Below are positions 62,701 to 64,000 of a DNA stretch of 64,000 bases, piece by piece. Location: contig NC_072896.1 in NCBI RefSeq assembly GCF_027943255.1, positions 248,001-312,000 of the forward strand, written 5' to 3'. Made by a program: the position numbers and the translations under genes. Within the stretch, counting starts at the first letter, position 1, and every line of letters begins with the position of its first letter. Source of the DNA: Anastrepha obliqua. Its lineage: Eukaryota > Arthropoda > Insecta > Diptera > Tephritidae. Under the pieces are notes generated by a model that did no database searches, was not told where the DNA came from, and saw nothing but the letters and a program-made list of their open reading frames with translations.

Positions 62701-63957
62701 CTATCCACATACCACCCCTGGAAATTGTACGGACACGAAAGATGAGAGCGTGAAGTGAGCTCAGAAAATACATATTGTACATAAAGTAAAGTAAAATGAA
62801 TATTTGAAGTTTTGTAAGCTCTTCCATGCAGGATAGAGAGTAAAATGTGAATTCCAAGGCGCGCGCAATCAATTGCTCGTCCTATTATTGTGGTGCTCTC
62901 GCCACACTTGCTATTTCACTCATATTTTGCCAGTTTCTTTTGCCTAAGGCTCACCGCGCAACGTGTAAGGCCACTCGGATTCGGTCCAAACCATTTGACC
63001 ATTTGCTGGCTTATATTATCTTTCTAACATTACTTCCAATATGAAATAAATGTTAAAATTTTAAATTTTAAATTTTAATTTTTTTTTTTTTTAATTTGTA
63101 TACATGTACTCGTATTTATTTCAAGAAGCCCAGAGTTTGGAATGCAGTGCACATATATATGTACATAAATATATACTTGAAAACGGTAAACAATTCAAAC
63201 AATAAAAAAATGTTTAAAAACGAATAAACTTTTCTACAAATTGATCAACTTTTCAATCAGCCTTCGTTCTCACCTTATATGGAAAAGCATAATTCTATAA
63301 ATAGTGCATTGTCTGTAATGGTATAAATATTCTGCAAAGCTGTACTTTATCAGTACAACGCCCACTTTTGCCGCTAGAAGGTTTTAAAATATAGGTTTAA
63401 CCCGGACGCTCGCATTGTCCCAAATTTATTGGAATGTTGGAAATTTCTCATACTGCATATGGTTTCTCTCCAATATTTTCTCTCCACCAATCTCTCATGC
63501 TATCATGCATTTTATAATACACTAAAGTATACGAGTATGCTCGAGTTTTGTATTTTCGTTATTATTTGGGCGCAACCCTAAGCTCTCTTCTGGGCAACGC
63601 GCGATATGACCTGGACCAAAACCGGCAAACAGTTCAGACATTTCAACACTGCCCATTCAAACAATGCAGTCATGCTAGCGCTCAGCACTCATACATGCCC
63701 GCCCGAAATACGAGTACAGGCGCGCAAAACAAACGAGCTCCACAATCCGACTATCCGCGTACAGTAGAACTCACATTGCGGCATTTGGCCAACCCAAAGC
63801 GCAATTTCCTTTTACACCTACATACATACCTATTCGTTTAATTCTTATTATCGTTGCACGTGCAAGAAAGTTCTCCCACCTCATACGCCCATATTTTTAC
63901 ATATTCTATAAATTTGTATATAAAAATGTTGTTAAGGGCATAAATAGTTTATAAGGT
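62701..63957. other. Upstream of the Ggamma30A start codon: 5' UTR, intron or promoter-proximal DNA
   Basis: A TTTTAAATTT-rich patch lies at 63055-63095. From about 63570 to 63800 the sequence is richer in GC, with several GCGC and CGCG words, and could be regulatory or an untranslated exon. The frame 63548-63841 shows no domain. No TATA box or initiator could be assigned. Confidence 0.4.
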
Positions 63958-64000
63958 TATTGGCCGAACTTCTTCTCCTGCAGCTCGCATCCTGATGTGA
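63958..64000 (-). mobile_element. SINE 3' end, cut by the window edge
   Basis: TTGGCCGAACTTCTTCTCCT then GCAGCTCGCATCCTGATG resembles TTGGCCAAGCTCCTCCTCCT ... GTGTGCGTCTTGATG of the nested copy at 29846-30162. Only about 43 bases are visible. Confidence 0.6.

Overview
The window looks like euchromatic DNA of a higher fly (Brachycera), most likely a true fruit fly (Tephritidae). It is AT-rich and full of ATGTATGTACATA-type microsatellites. Many mariner-type transposase remnants lie in it, several resembling the rosa-type elements known from tephritids, together with a tRNA-derived SINE present in about nine copies. The species call is inference from mobile-element style; I could not search a database.

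One host gene can be read with confidence. It is the visual G-protein gamma subunit gene Ggamma30A (Gamma-e), on the minus strand, and its two coding exons bracket almost the whole window. Coding exon 1 (62688..62576) and exon 2 (5260..5155) join to a complete 72-residue protein with the Gbeta-binding helix, an NPW motif and a CVLM farnesylation box. A single intron of about 57.3 kb separates them. After the TAA stop the same frame stays open for another 229 codons (5154..4468). That extension has an Asn/Tyr/Lys-rich linker, an acidic block and a hydrophobic, aromatic C-terminus. It is the most interesting observation here: a candidate stop-codon readthrough product, or a second protein from the same transcript, which would replace the lipid anchor with a peptide tail.

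Layout from low to high coordinates (3' to 5' for the gene): 1-4464 is the 3' UTR and downstream DNA; 4465-5260 is the last coding exon with its extension. 5261-62575 is the giant intron, which holds: internally deleted mariner derivatives (8514-9294, 48237-48843), the first carrying a 198-bp insert whose inverted copy lies at 9947-10144; a mariner N-terminal remnant (about 11264-11660); a non-LTR reverse transcriptase remnant (13546-14499); a rosa-like mariner (20842-21676) whose terminal fragment recurs at 61555; a complete SINE with target-site duplication (21928-22252); a Tc-like fragment (about 23594-24000); a mariner broken by a SINE (28949-30218); an RTE-like LINE tail (31556-32110); a 1.48-kb mariner nested in an older mariner (49173-50965); a possible THAP-like exon pair with a DRE-like promoter motif (50976-51512); a Tc1-like element with inverted repeats (53118-54410); and a MITE with 40-bp palindromic ends (57271-57808). 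62577-64000 holds the start-codon exon and upstream sequence, probably 5' UTR or intron leading to a promoter outside the window.

Everything else appears to be unremarkable AT-rich intronic DNA. No rRNA, functional tRNA or CRISPR was seen.
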